A stretch of DNA of 64,000 nucleotides. Source: Loktanella sp. M215 (lineage in GTDB: Bacteria; Pseudomonadota; Alphaproteobacteria; Rhodobacterales; Rhodobacteraceae). The notes beneath the pieces are model-generated. The model ran no database searches. It worked only from the letters and a program-made list of their open reading frames with translations, and was not told the DNA's origin. How positions within the stretch are numbered: position 1 is the stretch's first letter; each line of letters begins with the position of its first letter. The DNA lies in the NCBI RefSeq assembly GCF_021735925.1, contig NZ_WMEA01000001.1, positions 3,006,001 through 3,070,000 on the forward strand. Reading direction: 5' to 3'. Made by a program: the position numbers and the translations under genes. Of the stretch, positions 24,160-33,742 are shown piece by piece.

Positions 24160-25188
24160 TCAATCCGGTTCGGTCCGTGCGGCTGAGAGGCCCTGTCTGG
24201 CAAATGCGGGCACATAGGCCCCCAGCTTGGCGGCTTTCGCGGGGTTGGCTGCGTTGCCGGACTGGCCGCGCGCCTTGACCCCCTGCAGGATCGCCGCCAT
24301 GCGGAAAAAACAGAATGCCAGGTAGAAGTTGAACCGGTCGATGCCGTCCAATCCCGTGCGTTTGCAATAGGATGCGATGAAAGTCTCATCCGTCGGCAGA
24401 CCCGCCGCCGCGCGGTCCACGCCGGCCAGACCGCGCCCGTCAGGCCCAGGCGGCATCCGCCACTGCATGATGACGGCCGCAAGGTCAGCGAACGGATGGC
24501 CCAGCGTCGACAGCTCCCAGTCCAGGACGGCCACGACATCCGTGCCGCCATTTGCAAACAACAGGTTGTCGATGCGGTAATCGCCGTGGACCAGCGTGCG
24601 GCGCCCGTCGTCGGGCGGCTGGTGATCCTCCAGCCAGCGGATCAGCGCCTCCATGTCCGGGATCTCTTCCGTGGCGGAGGCGCGGTATTGCTTGACCCAG
24701 CGCGTGATCTGGCGGCCATAGTAGTCGCCCCCCGGCCCGTAATCAGACAGACCCACGGCGGCCAGATCCACGCTGTGGATCGCCGCGAGTGTCTGGCCCA
24801 TCGCGTCGATGATTGCACCGCGCGCCGCCGGCGTCTGGTCCGGCAGCCGCGGATCGTCGAAACTGCGCCCCGCGACATGGTCCATCAGGTAGAACGGCGC
24901 GCCGATGACGTCCGGGTCTTCGCACAGCAGATGCATCTGCGGCACAGGCACATCCGTTTGCCACAAGGCCTGCTGCACCGCGAATTCCCGTTCCACCGCA
25001 TGGGCGGATTTCAGAAGTGCACCACCGGGCTTGCGCCGCAAGACGTAGTCGCCTGCAGGCGTTTCGATCCGGAATGTCGGGTTCGATTGTCCGACCTGAA
25101 ACCGGTGCACCGTGACTGGGCCATCCAGACCCGGCAGCCGCCCGTCCACCCAGGCCGCAACGGCAGAGACGTTAAGATCATCAGTCAT
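24160..25188 (-). CDS. Phosphotransferase family protein (APH/ACAD10-like kinase)
   Basis: A 342-residue aminoglycoside-phosphotransferase-fold kinase. The catalytic loop HGDYRIDNLLF and the metal-binding DWELSTLGHP are complete, and the N-terminal 'NPTFRIETPAGDYVLRRKPGG' is typical of the group fused to acyl-CoA dehydrogenase in ACAD10/11. It directly follows the dehydrogenase gene (its ATG abuts the TAG), so a paired role is likely: phosphorylation of a hydroxyacyl-CoA before removal by the dehydrogenase, as proposed for ACAD10/11. An antibiotic-resistance role is unlikely. Confidence 0.88.
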   Translation of the reverse strand: MTDDLNVSAVAAWVDGRLPGLDGPVTVHRFQVGQSNPTFRIETPAGDYVLRRKPGGALLKSAHAVEREFAVQQALWQTDVPVPQMHLLCEDPDVIGAPFYLMDHVAGRSFDDPRLPDQTPAARGAIIDAMGQTLAAIHSVDLAAVGLSDYGPGGDYYGRQITRWVKQYRASATEEIPDMEALIRWLEDHQPPDDGRRTLVHGDYRIDNLLFANGGTDVVAVLDWELSTLGHPFADLAAVIMQWRMPPGPDGRGLAGVDRAAAGLPTDETFIASYCKRTGLDGIDRFNFYLAFCFFRMAAILQGVKARGQSGNAANPAKAAKLGAYVPAFARQGLSAARTEPD

Positions 25189-26421
25189 CTAGCCCTCGTT
25201 CTTCACGTGTTTCTTCAGCTCGGCGCGGGCCACCTGACGCCGGTGCACCGCGTCGGGACCGTCGGCAAAGCGCAGGGTGCGCAACTGCGTCCACATCCAC
25301 GCCAGCGGCGTGTCCTGTGAAATCCCCATGCCGCCGTGCATCTGCATCGCCTCGTCCACAACCTCCAGCGCCATCAGGGGGGCTGCGACCTTGATCATGC
25401 TGATCCACGGTTGTGCTGCCCGTGTCCCTGCGGTGTCCATCATCCACGCGGCCTTGAGGCACAGCAGTCGCGTCTGCTCGATCCCGATGCGCGCATTGGC
25501 GATGATGTCGAAATTCGCCCCCAGTTCCGCCAGCGGTTTGCCAAAGGCGCGGCGGGTCAGCGCACGGTCGCACATCAGGTCCAGCGCGCGTTCCGCCTGC
25601 CCGATGGCCCGCATGCAATGGTGAATGCGCCCCGGTCCCAGACGACCCTGCGCCACCTCGAACCCGCGCCCCTGCCCCAGCACCATCTGGTCCGCCGGCA
25701 CCCGCACGTCGCGGAACGCCAGATGCATGTGACCGTGCGGCGCGTCGTCGTGACCAAAGACCTGCATGGGGCGCAGGATCTCGACCCCCGGTGTGTCCAT
25801 GTCCATCAGGAACATGGAATGGCGCTGGTGCTTCGCCGCATCCGGATCGGTTTGTGCCATGACGATCAACAGCTTGCAGCGCGGATCGCCTGCGCCGGAA
25901 ATCCACCATTTTTCGCCGTTCAGAACGTAGTCATCGCCGTCGCGCAGGGCCGCCAGCGCGATGTTCACGGCGTCCGAGGATGCCACGTCCGGTTCCGTCA
26001 TCGCATAGGCGGACCGGATCTCGCCCGCCAGCAAGGGCGCCAGCCAGCGGTCCTTGTGGGCCTGCGTGCCGTAGCGCTCTAGCACCTCCATGTTGCCGGT
26101 ATCGGGCGCGCTGCAGTTGAAGACCTCTGCCGCCAGCGTCGATTTTCCCATCTCTTCCGCAAGATAGGCGTATTCCACCGTCGTCAGGCCGTGGCCTGCA
26201 CCACTGTCAGTCAGCCAGAAGTTCCACAGCCCGCGCGCACATGCTTCGGCCTTCAGCCCCTCCATGATCGCGATCTGGCGGTCGGTCAGGCTAAAGCGGC
26301 CGTCCGGGTGGCGGCCGACCTCGGCCGCGTATTCCGCTTCCTGCGGTGCGATCTGCTCTGTGATCATCGCCTTGACGGCGGCGATCAGCGGGGCGGCGCG
26401 GTCCGTGATACCAAGGTCCAT
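25189..26421 (-). CDS. Acyl-CoA dehydrogenase family protein
   Basis: A 410-residue flavoprotein of the ACAD fold: '[16 protein letters not shown]' (FAD/substrate region), '[20 protein letters not shown]', and C-terminal helices with '[18 protein letters not shown]'. With the kinase downstream it resembles the separate halves of ACAD10/11. It starts at the ATG overlapping the TGA of the upstream monooxygenase gene (TGATG); a GTG one codon upstream is the alternative. Cytosolic beta-oxidation-type role, substrate unknown, possibly 4-hydroxy acids. Confidence 0.92.
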   Translation of the reverse strand: MDLGITDRAAPLIAAVKAMITEQIAPQEAEYAAEVGRHPDGRFSLTDRQIAIMEGLKAEACARGLWNFWLTDSGAGHGLTTVEYAYLAEEMGKSTLAAEVFNCSAPDTGNMEVLERYGTQAHKDRWLAPLLAGEIRSAYAMTEPDVASSDAVNIALAALRDGDDYVLNGEKWWISGAGDPRCKLLIVMAQTDPDAAKHQRHSMFLMDMDTPGVEILRPMQVFGHDDAPHGHMHLAFRDVRVPADQMVLGQGRGFEVAQGRLGPGRIHHCMRAIGQAERALDLMCDRALTRRAFGKPLAELGANFDIIANARIGIEQTRLLCLKAAWMMDTAGTRAAQPWISMIKVAAPLMALEVVDEAMQMHGGMGISQDTPLAWMWTQLRTLRFADGPDAVHRRQVARAELKKHVKNEG

Positions 26422-27383
26422 CACAGCGCCAGCCTGTGCCGCGCGGCAGCGTATTCACGCCCGATGCGGGCGACCAGATCGGCGGCCGGCACGACGTCCT
26501 TCACCGCACCGATGCCCTGCCCCGCACCCCAGATCGCGCTCCACGCCTTGGGCTTGGACGACCCATCGGCAAAGCTCATGTCGGTCTGGCTGGCGGGCAG
26601 GTTGTCGGGGTCCAACCCTGCGTTGCGGATCGATGGGCCGAGGTAATTGCCGGAGATGCCGGTAAACAGGGCCGAGGTCACGATATCCGCAGCACTGCTG
26701 TCGACGATCATCTGCTTGTAGTCCGGGGCGGCGTTCGCCTCCGTCGTCGCGATGAAGGGCGAGCCGACGTAGGCGAGGTCCGCGCCCATCGCCTGTGCCG
26801 CCAGCACCGCATCCCCCGTGGCGATGGACCCGGACAACAGCAGCGGCCCGTCGAACCAGTCGCGGATCTCGCGGATCAGGGCGAAGGGCGATTGCTGTCC
26901 GGCATGACCGCCTGCACCCGCCGCCACAGCAATCAGGCCATCGGCCCCCTTCTCGATCGCCTTGTGGGCAAAGCGATTGTTGATGACGTCATGCAACGCA
27001 ATACCGCCGCAGGAATGGGCGGCCTCGTTCACCTCTGGCCGCGCACCGAGGGACGTGATCCAGATCGGCACCCGCCAGCGTGCGCAGATCTCCAGATCAC
27101 GCTCCAGCCGCGCATTGGACCGGTGCACGATCTGGTTGACCGCAAAGGGGGCGGCGGGCGTGTCGGGGTTGGCCTGATTATAGCGGTCCAGCGCCTCCGT
27201 TATCCGCTTCAGCCAGACCTCCAGCATGATGGGATCGCCGTCGCCCTCGCGCGCGTTCAGCGCAGGAAAGCTGCCGACGATTCCCGCGCAGCACTGGGCG
27301 ATCACCAGATCGGGGGTCGAGACGATGAACAGCGGGGCCGCCACCATCGGCACCCGCAAATGCGACAAGACGTCTGGCAACAT
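26421..27383 (-). CDS. Nitronate monooxygenase (NPD-like FMN enzyme)
   Basis: A 320-residue TIM-barrel flavoprotein of the 2-nitropropane dioxygenase family: '[21 protein letters not shown]', '[20 protein letters not shown]' with the conserved GGH, and '[18 protein letters not shown]'. It oxidises alkyl nitronates or a related toxic metabolite. GAGGGG precedes the ATG at 27383. It heads an operon with the dehydrogenase and kinase genes, all touching end to start. Confidence 0.88.
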   Translation of the reverse strand: MLPDVLSHLRVPMVAAPLFIVSTPDLVIAQCCAGIVGSFPALNAREGDGDPIMLEVWLKRITEALDRYNQANPDTPAAPFAVNQIVHRSNARLERDLEICARWRVPIWITSLGARPEVNEAAHSCGGIALHDVINNRFAHKAIEKGADGLIAVAAGAGGHAGQQSPFALIREIRDWFDGPLLLSGSIATGDAVLAAQAMGADLAYVGSPFIATTEANAAPDYKQMIVDSSAADIVTSALFTGISGNYLGPSIRNAGLDPDNLPASQTDMSFADGSSKPKAWSAIWGAGQGIGAVKDVVPAADLVARIGREYAAARHRLAL

Positions 27384-27562
27384 GTTGATCCCCCTCAATT
27401 ATCCTACGCGCGGCCACGCGCCGCCCAAGGGTCTCCACCTCGGTGGTCCTCCTCCGCGCTTGCCGCCACCTTATGGTCTGGCGCGGGCGGGGCAACCCAT
27501 CACGCTGTTGTTTCGTCGCGTCACGCCCTATGTCGTCACCAGACACGACATCGGAGACCATC

Positions 27563-28963
27563 ATGACCAAAAGCGACATCGGCCTGCTGGGCCTTGGCAC
27601 CATGGGGGCAGCCCTTGCCCTGAACATCGCGGACCACGGGTTCGACATCGCCGTCTTCAACCGCACCACCCAGGTCACCCGTGATTTCAAGGCGCAGGCG
27701 GGCGATCTGTCCGACCGGATCACCGCGACCGAGAGCCTGCAGGACTTCGTCGCCGCCATCGCCAAGCCCCGCGCCATCATCCTGATGGTGCCCGCGGGCG
27801 ACCCTGTCGACCAACAGATCGCCGCCCTGCGGCCCCTGCTGGACGATGACGACCTGATCATCGACGCGGGCAACGCCAACTTTCACGACACCAACCGCCG
27901 CGCGCGCGCGGCGGGCGACAAGCCGTTCCTCGGCATCGGCGTGTCCGGTGGCGAGGAAGGCGCACGTTTCGGCCCGTCGATCATGGGCGGCGGCAAGAAG
28001 TCGTCATGGGACCGCGTCGCCCCGATCCTGACCGCCATCGCCGCCGATCACGACGGCACCCCCTGTGCCACCTGGATGGGCGAAGAAGGGGCCGGCCATT
28101 TCGTCAAGGCCGTCCACAACGGCATCGAATACGCCGACATGCAGATGATCGCAGAGGTCTACGGCATCCTGCGCGACGGCATGGGGCTGGACAACGATGC
28201 CATCGCCGCCGTCTTCGACCGCTGGAACGCGGGCCCGCTGAAATCCTACCTGATCGAAATTTCGGCCCGCGTGGCAGAGGCTGTGGACACCGACACCGGC
28301 CGCCCCCTGCTCGACATCATCACCGACGCCGCAGGGCAAAAAGGCACCGGCCGCTGGACCGCGATCGAGGCGCAGCACCTTGGCGCCCCCGTCCCCGCCA
28401 TCGAGGCCGCCGTCGCCGCCCGCAACCTGTCCGCCGCGCGCGACCAGCGCCGGATCGGCGAGGATATATTCGGCGCTGCCCCGCAGCCGCTGGACGGCGC
28501 GCTGATTGAAGACCAGTTGGAGCAGGCGCTGATCGCGGGCAAGATCATCTGCTACGCCCAAGGCTTCAAGATGATCTCTGCCGCCTCGACTCAGTTCGGC
28601 TGGAAACTGCCCTTGCCCGACATTGCCCGCGTCTGGCGCGAAGGTTGCATCATCCGGTCCGTCATGCTGGACGACATGGCGACGGCGCTGACCGAGACGC
28701 CGGACGAAAACCTGATGTTCTCCAACACGTTCTCTGATGATCTGAAGGAAAACCATACCGCCCTGCGGCAGGTCGTGGCGCAGGCCGCACTGCACGGTCT
28801 GGCGGTGCCTGCGCTGTCCTCGGGTCTGGCCTATTTCGACACCATGCGCACCCATCGCGGCACGGCCAACATGCTGCAGGGTCAGCGGGACTATTTCGGC
28901 CGTCACGGGTTCGAACGGCTGGACCGCGATGGCACCGACTACCACGGGCCCTGGGCCGACTAG
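27563..28963 (+). CDS. gnd: 6-phosphogluconate dehydrogenase, decarboxylating
   Basis: A 466-residue enzyme converting 6-phosphogluconate to ribulose 5-phosphate with NADP(H) formation. The N-terminal GLGTMG, 'GIGVSGGEEGARFGPSIMGGG' and 'MGEEGAGHFVKAVHNGIEYADMQ' with the catalytic Lys, and the C-terminal 'QRDYFGRHGFER' tail are all present. The start has GGAG at 27553-27556; the open frame reaches upstream to 27443 without support. It overlaps the convergent M24 gene by four bases. No zwf or edd/eda is adjacent. Confidence 0.95.
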   Translation: MTKSDIGLLGLGTMGAALALNIADHGFDIAVFNRTTQVTRDFKAQAGDLSDRITATESLQDFVAAIAKPRAIILMVPAGDPVDQQIAALRPLLDDDDLIIDAGNANFHDTNRRARAAGDKPFLGIGVSGGEEGARFGPSIMGGGKKSSWDRVAPILTAIAADHDGTPCATWMGEEGAGHFVKAVHNGIEYADMQMIAEVYGILRDGMGLDNDAIAAVFDRWNAGPLKSYLIEISARVAEAVDTDTGRPLLDIITDAAGQKGTGRWTAIEAQHLGAPVPAIEAAVAARNLSAARDQRRIGEDIFGAAPQPLDGALIEDQLEQALIAGKIICYAQGFKMISAASTQFGWKLPLPDIARVWREGCIIRSVMLDDMATALTETPDENLMFSNTFSDDLKENHTALRQVVAQAALHGLAVPALSSGLAYFDTMRTHRGTANMLQGQRDYFGRHGFERLDRDGTDYHGPWAD

Positions 28964-30141
28964 GGTTTGACCACCAGACCGGGGGGCGTGGCGCAAAGCC
29001 GTTCCGCCCCCTCATCGGTAATCAGGATCGGCTCCGTCATCTCGATCCCGCCGTCGTCCAGCCAGAGGGCGGGCATGAAGTGGAACGTCATGCCCGCCTG
29101 CAATGTCGTGGTATCGCCCGCGCGCAGCGACATGGTGCGCTCGCCCCAGTCCGGCGGATAGCTCATGCCGATGGAATAGCCGACGCGGCTGTCTTTGTGG
29201 AATCCGTGACTGGCCAGCGTCCCGTTGAACACCCGCGCCAGATCCTCGCAGCGCACGCCGGGTTGCGCCATGCCCAGCACCGCCTCTGTCGCCTCGCCCA
29301 CCGCAGCCTCTGCCCGGCGGTAGGTATCGGGCACCTGCCCCAGAAACAGCGTGCGCGACTGCGGACATTGGTAGCGCCTGTAAGCGCCTGCAATTTCAAA
29401 GAATGTCGGCACGCCACGGGTCAGCGGGCTGTCGTCCCACGTCAGATGTGGCGCGGTGGCATCCCGGCCAGAGGGCGCCATCGGCACGATCGCCGGATAG
29501 TCGCCCCAGTGCCCGTCGGCGCCTTCGATCCCCGTCGCCATGATCTGCGCCACCAGATCGTTCTTGCGCATGCCCTCTTCCGCGACTTCTGCAATATGGG
29601 CGTGCATCCGCGTGACGATGGCGCCGGCGCGGCGCAGATAGGTAATCTCGGTCGGTGATTTCAGCGCCCGGCACCAGTTCACGAGGCCGGTCGCATCGAC
29701 AATCTCGGCCTGCGGCACACCGGTCAGGATCGTCTCGTAAGCGGCGGCAGTGAAATAGTAATTGTCCTTTTCCACCCCCAGCCGCCCGGTATCCCAGCCA
29801 CAGGCGCGGATCAGGCTGCACAGGTCCAGCATCGCGTGCTTGACCGGATTCTGCACAAAGCTGTCGTCGTAGCCGTGGATCAGCTCGTCGGCCATCCAGA
29901 CCGTGCGCAAGGCCCCCGCCGCGTCCATGCCGCGGCCCCACCAGCGCGGCGGGCCATCGCGGCCAACCAGCACGCCCTGATGGACGTAGAACGACCAGCC
30001 GTCGTAGCCGGTCAGCCACCCCATGTTGCTGGGATCGGTGATGAACAGGCAATCAAGGCCCGCATGTTCCATCGTGGATTGCACGCGGGCCAGACGGGCG
30101 GCGTATTCGGCGGGCGCGAAGGCGGGATTCGGATGTGTCAT
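28960..30141 (-). CDS. M24-fold hydrolase, ectoine hydrolase (DoeA/EutD)-like
   Basis: A 393-residue pita-bread-fold protein. 'DPSNMGWLTGYDGWSFYVHQ' near residue 36 matches my memory of ectoine hydrolases DoeA/EutD. The five metal ligands of Xaa-Pro peptidases are mostly replaced: Asp to Glu249, Asp to Pro260, His to Tyr322, Glu to Met356; only Glu370 stays. EutD is known as a metal-free M24 relative with a catalytic Glu, so loss of ligands supports this group over a peptidase. The gene is alone; deacetylase eutE/doeB and ectoine uptake genes are not nearby. There is no good ribosome site at ATG 30141. Confidence 0.75.
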   Translation of the reverse strand: MTHPNPAFAPAEYAARLARVQSTMEHAGLDCLFITDPSNMGWLTGYDGWSFYVHQGVLVGRDGPPRWWGRGMDAAGALRTVWMADELIHGYDDSFVQNPVKHAMLDLCSLIRACGWDTGRLGVEKDNYYFTAAAYETILTGVPQAEIVDATGLVNWCRALKSPTEITYLRRAGAIVTRMHAHIAEVAEEGMRKNDLVAQIMATGIEGADGHWGDYPAIVPMAPSGRDATAPHLTWDDSPLTRGVPTFFEIAGAYRRYQCPQSRTLFLGQVPDTYRRAEAAVGEATEAVLGMAQPGVRCEDLARVFNGTLASHGFHKDSRVGYSIGMSYPPDWGERTMSLRAGDTTTLQAGMTFHFMPALWLDDGGIEMTEPILITDEGAERLCATPPGLVVKP

Positions 30142-30180
30142 GGCACGAATATGCGCCCGACCCCGCGCACCGCGCAACGA

Positions 30181-30867
30181 TTATCCCAGCGCGTAGCCCG
30201 CGCCGCGCACCGTCCGCACCGGATCGCTGCCGCCGGTGGCCGTCAGCGCCTTGCGCAGGCGCCCGACGTGCACATCGACGGTCCGTGTGTCGACATAGAT
30301 GTCGCGGCCCCAGACCCGGTCGAGCAGCTGGTCCCGCGACCAGACCCGACCCGGCTTTTCCATGAAGGTGGACAGCAGCCGAAATTCCGTCGGACCCAGC
30401 TTCAATGAGGCCCCGTCGCGGGACACGCGGTGGGTTTCGGCGTCCAGCAGGATGTCGTCGAAAGCCAGCACCTGCCCCACGGTCGTCGGCCGCACCCGGC
30501 GCAACTGGCTGCGCACGCGCGCCATCAGCTCGGTCACGGAATAGGGCTTGGTGACATAATCATCCGCCCCGGTTTCCAGACCGCGGACCTTGTCCACTTC
30601 CTCTGTGCGAGCCGAGAGCATGATGATCGCGATCCCTCGCGTGGCCGGGTCCATCTTCAAGCGGCGACAGACCTCGATCCCCGTCACGCGCGGCAGCATC
30701 CAGTCCAGCACCATGACGTCCGGCGCGTCCTCTGCGACCAGCATCAGCCCTTCCTCGCCATCCTCGGCGCGGCTGACGCGAAAGCCTTCGGCTTCGAGGT
30801 TGTAGGCCAGCACTTCGCGCTGCGCCTCTTCATCCTCGACGATCAGGACGTGGGGTTGGGCGGCCAT
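30181..30867 (-). CDS. phoB: Phosphate regulon response regulator PhoB
   Basis: A 228-residue OmpR-type regulator: receiver domain with phosphoacceptor Asp55 (VMVLDWMLP), Thr/Ser and Lys switch residues ('MLSART', 'YVTKPYS'), and a winged-helix output domain ending 'TVDVHVGRLRKAL'. It lies last in the pst operon, five bases after phoU. Activated by PhoR, it binds Pho boxes such as 36143-36176. Confidence 0.96.
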   Translation of the reverse strand: MAAQPHVLIVEDEEAQREVLAYNLEAEGFRVSRAEDGEEGLMLVAEDAPDVMVLDWMLPRVTGIEVCRRLKMDPATRGIAIIMLSARTEEVDKVRGLETGADDYVTKPYSVTELMARVRSQLRRVRPTTVGQVLAFDDILLDAETHRVSRDGASLKLGPTEFRLLSTFMEKPGRVWSRDQLLDRVWGRDIYVDTRTVDVHVGRLRKALTATGGSDPVRTVRGAGYALG

Positions 30868-30872
30868 GGCGC

Positions 30873-31592
30873 TTACTCCGGCTCTTTCATGTAGGATGTG
30901 CGGTCGCTCTTGGGCCGCGCTTCCTCGGGCATCTCTCCGGTGATCAGGTAGATCACCTGTTCGGCCATGTTGGTGGTCAGATCGCCCATGCGTTCGATGT
31001 TTTTAGCCATGAAATGCAAGTGCATGCAGGCCGTAATGTTGCGCGGGTCTTCCATCATGAAGGTCAGGAATTCGCGGAACAGGGCGTTGTACATCTGGTC
31101 GACGTCCTGGTCGTGCTGGCGCACGTCCTCGGCCAGTTGCGCGTCGCCCTTGATATAGGCGTCCAGCGTATTCTTTAGCATGCCCTGCACTTCGCGGGCC
31201 ATGCGGCGCAAGCTGGCCTCGGCGCCGGCGATGGGCGTCATGTCGACCAGAACGGACGTGCGCTTTGCCATGTTCTTGGCGTAGTCGCCGATCCGTTCCA
31301 GCGCCGCGGCCAGCCGCAGGACGGTCAGCAGCGACCGCAGGTCCCGGCTCACGGGCGCACGCAGGGCGATGGTCCGGGCCGCCGCCTCGCTGATTTCCAA
31401 CTCCAGTGCGTCGATGACCTTGTCGCCCTTGCGGACCTTTTCGGCCAGTTCGACGTCGCGGTTCGCGAGACTCTCGGCGGCTTGCAGGATCGCATCCTCG
31501 ACCAGCCCGCCCATTTTCAGGATCAGCGTCGTGATCGCGTCCAGATCGCGGTCGTAGGCCGAGGAGATATGTTGCTCTTTCACGGGTGTCAT
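30873..31592 (-). CDS. phoU: Phosphate transport regulator PhoU
   Basis: A 239-residue all-helical protein made of two similar three-helix units, with metal-binding E/DxxxD motifs in both ('DLRSLLTVLRLAAALERIGDYAKN' and 'MHLHFMAKNIERMGDLTTN'). It links PstB activity to PhoR and keeps the regulon off when phosphate is plentiful. It sits between pstB and phoB in the same operon with short gaps. Confidence 0.96.
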   Translation of the reverse strand: MTPVKEQHISSAYDRDLDAITTLILKMGGLVEDAILQAAESLANRDVELAEKVRKGDKVIDALELEISEAAARTIALRAPVSRDLRSLLTVLRLAAALERIGDYAKNMAKRTSVLVDMTPIAGAEASLRRMAREVQGMLKNTLDAYIKGDAQLAEDVRQHDQDVDQMYNALFREFLTFMMEDPRNITACMHLHFMAKNIERMGDLTTNMAEQVIYLITGEMPEEARPKSDRTSYMKEPE

Positions 31593-31610
31593 TCCTTTTC
31601 CAATCCGGCC

Positions 31611-32411
31611 TTATCCTATCCGGCCAGAGATGTAGCTCTCGGTCCGGGGGTCTTCGGGGTTGGTGAAAATCTTGTCGGTCTCGCCGTATTCCACCATGTT
31701 ACCAAGGTGAAAGAAGGCGGTCCGCTGGCTGACGCGCGCCGCCTGCTGCATCGAGTGCGTGACGATCACGACCGAGTAGCTTTGGCGCAATTCGTCGATC
31801 AGCTCCTCGACCTGTGCTGTCGCGATGGGGTCAAGGGCCGAACACGGCTCGTCCATCAGCAGAACCTCGGGTTCCGTCGCCACGGCGCGGGCGATGCACA
31901 GACGTTGCTGCTGGCCGCCGGACAACCCGGTGCCGGGTTCCTGCAGGCGGTCCTTGACCTCTTCCCAGATCGCACCGCGGCGCAGGGCACGTTCCACGAT
32001 CTCGTCCAGATCGGATTTGTTACGGGCGAGGCCGTGGATTTTCGGGCCGTAGGCCACGTTGTCATAGATCGACTTGGGAAACGGGTTCGGCTTCTGGAAC
32101 ACCATGCCGACCTTGGCGCGCAGCTGCACCGGATCGACGCGCGGATCGGTGATATCCTCGCCGTCGATCAGGATGTCGCCGGTGACGCGGGCAATATCAA
32201 TTGTGTCGTTCATCCGGTTGATACAGCGCAGAAATGTCGACTTGCCACAGCCCGACGGGCCGATAAAAGCGGTCACGGTCTTGTCGGCAATCTCGACACT
32301 CACGTCCTTGATGGCGTGTTTTTCGCCGTAATAGACGTTCACGTTCCGGGCCGAGATCTTGACGTCCTGCTGTGCGTTCATCGCCTTGTCCATTCGATAC
32401 ATGTCTTCCAT
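31611..32411 (-). CDS. pstB: Phosphate ABC transporter ATP-binding protein
   Basis: A 266-residue ATPase with Walker [10 protein letters not shown], signature [14 protein letters not shown], Walker [13 protein letters not shown] and switch His in VIVTHSMQQ. The Q-rich signature and '[16 protein letters not shown]' are diagnostic of PstB. AGGAG lies before ATG 32411; downstream ATGs at the 'MDK' and 'MNA' positions are alternatives. Eleven bases after pstA. Confidence 0.97.
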   Translation of the reverse strand: MEDMYRMDKAMNAQQDVKISARNVNVYYGEKHAIKDVSVEIADKTVTAFIGPSGCGKSTFLRCINRMNDTIDIARVTGDILIDGEDITDPRVDPVQLRAKVGMVFQKPNPFPKSIYDNVAYGPKIHGLARNKSDLDEIVERALRRGAIWEEVKDRLQEPGTGLSGGQQQRLCIARAVATEPEVLLMDEPCSALDPIATAQVEELIDELRQSYSVVIVTHSMQQAARVSQRTAFFHLGNMVEYGETDKIFTNPEDPRTESYISGRIG

Positions 32412-32422
32412 TGCGGCAACTC

Positions 32423-33742
32423 CTACCAGCGGCGTTCAAAGCGGCGGCGCAGGATGATGGCCACCGTATTCATGATCAGCAAAAAGACCAACAGCGTGAT
32501 GATGGCACCCTGCGCGCGTTCGACAAAGGCCGGGTCGGCGCGCTGGGTCCAGTTGTAGATCTGCACCGGCAAGGCGGTCGAAGGATCGCCGAAGAGGCCC
32601 GTGGCGCTGGAATAGGCCTCCGGGTAGTCGCGCACGAAGGCGACCATACCGATCAGCAAGAGCGGTGCGGTTTCCCCCAGCGCCTGCGCCAGACCGATGA
32701 TCGTGCCGGTCAGGATGCCGGGTGCGGCGAGCGGCAGGACGTGGTGGAACACGCTTTGCATCTTGCTGGCACCGACGCCCAAAGCCGCATCGCGGATCGA
32801 CGGCGGCACGGCCTTGAGTGCAGCCCGGGTCGAGATGATGATCGTCGGCAGCGTCATCAGCGCCAGCACCATGCCGCCCACCAGCGGCGAGGACTGGTTG
32901 AACTGCATGAAGTTGATGAAGATCGCGAGGCCCAGGATGCCGTAAACGATGGAGGGTACGGCGGCGAGGTTCGCGATATTCACCTCGATCACGTCGGTCC
33001 AGCGGTTCTTGGGGGCGAACTCCTCCAAATAGATGGACGCTGCCACACCGATCGGCAGGGCCAGCACCAGTACTACGATCATCATGTAAAGCGAGCCGAG
33101 GATCGCGACACCGAGCCCCGCCGCCTCTGGCCGTTGGTCCGACGCATCGGGGGCGGTCAGGAAGGCCCAGTTGAACTTGACCTGCATGATGCCCGCATCG
33201 ACCAGTTTGTCAGCCAATTCCAGCTTTTCCGGGCTGGTGTTCTTGTCCAGCGCGGCGCTTGCCATGGTGACACGGCCCTTGAAATAGCCGTCGACACGGC
33301 CGTCGGCCAGCAGATCGAACCGGTGCGGACTGCCGATCATATCGGGGTTGGCCAGCACCATGTCGCGCACCGTGGCGGGGGCTTCCTTGGAAATCAGGCT
33401 GCCGATGTCCTTTTTGGACAGGTCAGTCTGGATCCCGGCGGCGGCAATCGCATCGACCAGACCCTGCTCCAGCAGCGGTGCATACCCGATGGTCGTGACC
33501 TTGCTCATCACCGCCAGATCGCGGGTGCCGGACTTGTCCAGCTTGGCCTCCGGCAGGGGCACGTCGACAGAGATATAGGTCTGGCGGAACGCCCCGATGC
33601 CTTGCGTCACCACGGATGTCAGCAAGATCACAAGCGCCACCATGGCAATGCCGATGGCTGCCGCGCCGTAGGCCCTGAACCGCCGCTCTGCGCCGTTGCG
33701 CCGCTTGGTGCGGGCGTCTTCGGTGTAAAGGGACTTGGTCAT
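32423..33742 (-). CDS. pstA: Phosphate ABC transporter permease PstA
   Basis: A 439-residue permease, longer than the E. coli one because of an N-terminal DUF3333 region (about 1-170, one membrane helix plus a periplasmic part) usual in alphaproteobacteria. The C-terminal permease domain has 'EEFAPKNRW', and the EAA-type loop '[21 protein letters not shown]'. It starts within a 4-base overlap with pstC. Confidence 0.95.
   Translation of the reverse strand: MTKSLYTEDARTKRRNGAERRFRAYGAAAIGIAMVALVILLTSVVTQGIGAFRQTYISVDVPLPEAKLDKSGTRDLAVMSKVTTIGYAPLLEQGLVDAIAAAGIQTDLSKKDIGSLISKEAPATVRDMVLANPDMIGSPHRFDLLADGRVDGYFKGRVTMASAALDKNTSPEKLELADKLVDAGIMQVKFNWAFLTAPDASDQRPEAAGLGVAILGSLYMMIVVLVLALPIGVAASIYLEEFAPKNRWTDVIEVNIANLAAVPSIVYGILGLAIFINFMQFNQSSPLVGGMVLALMTLPTIIISTRAALKAVPPSIRDAALGVGASKMQSVFHHVLPLAAPGILTGTIIGLAQALGETAPLLLIGMVAFVRDYPEAYSSATGLFGDPSTALPVQIYNWTQRADPAFVERAQGAIITLLVFLLIMNTVAIILRRRFERRW

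Noticed and set aside
24030..24557. Minus-strand frame partly over the phosphotransferase gene
   Set aside because: Out of frame with the HGDYRIDN-containing kinase; no support of its own.
24160..25188. Aminoglycoside resistance gene
   Set aside because: The APH fold is present, but sequence and operon place it with ACAD10/11-like catabolic kinases.
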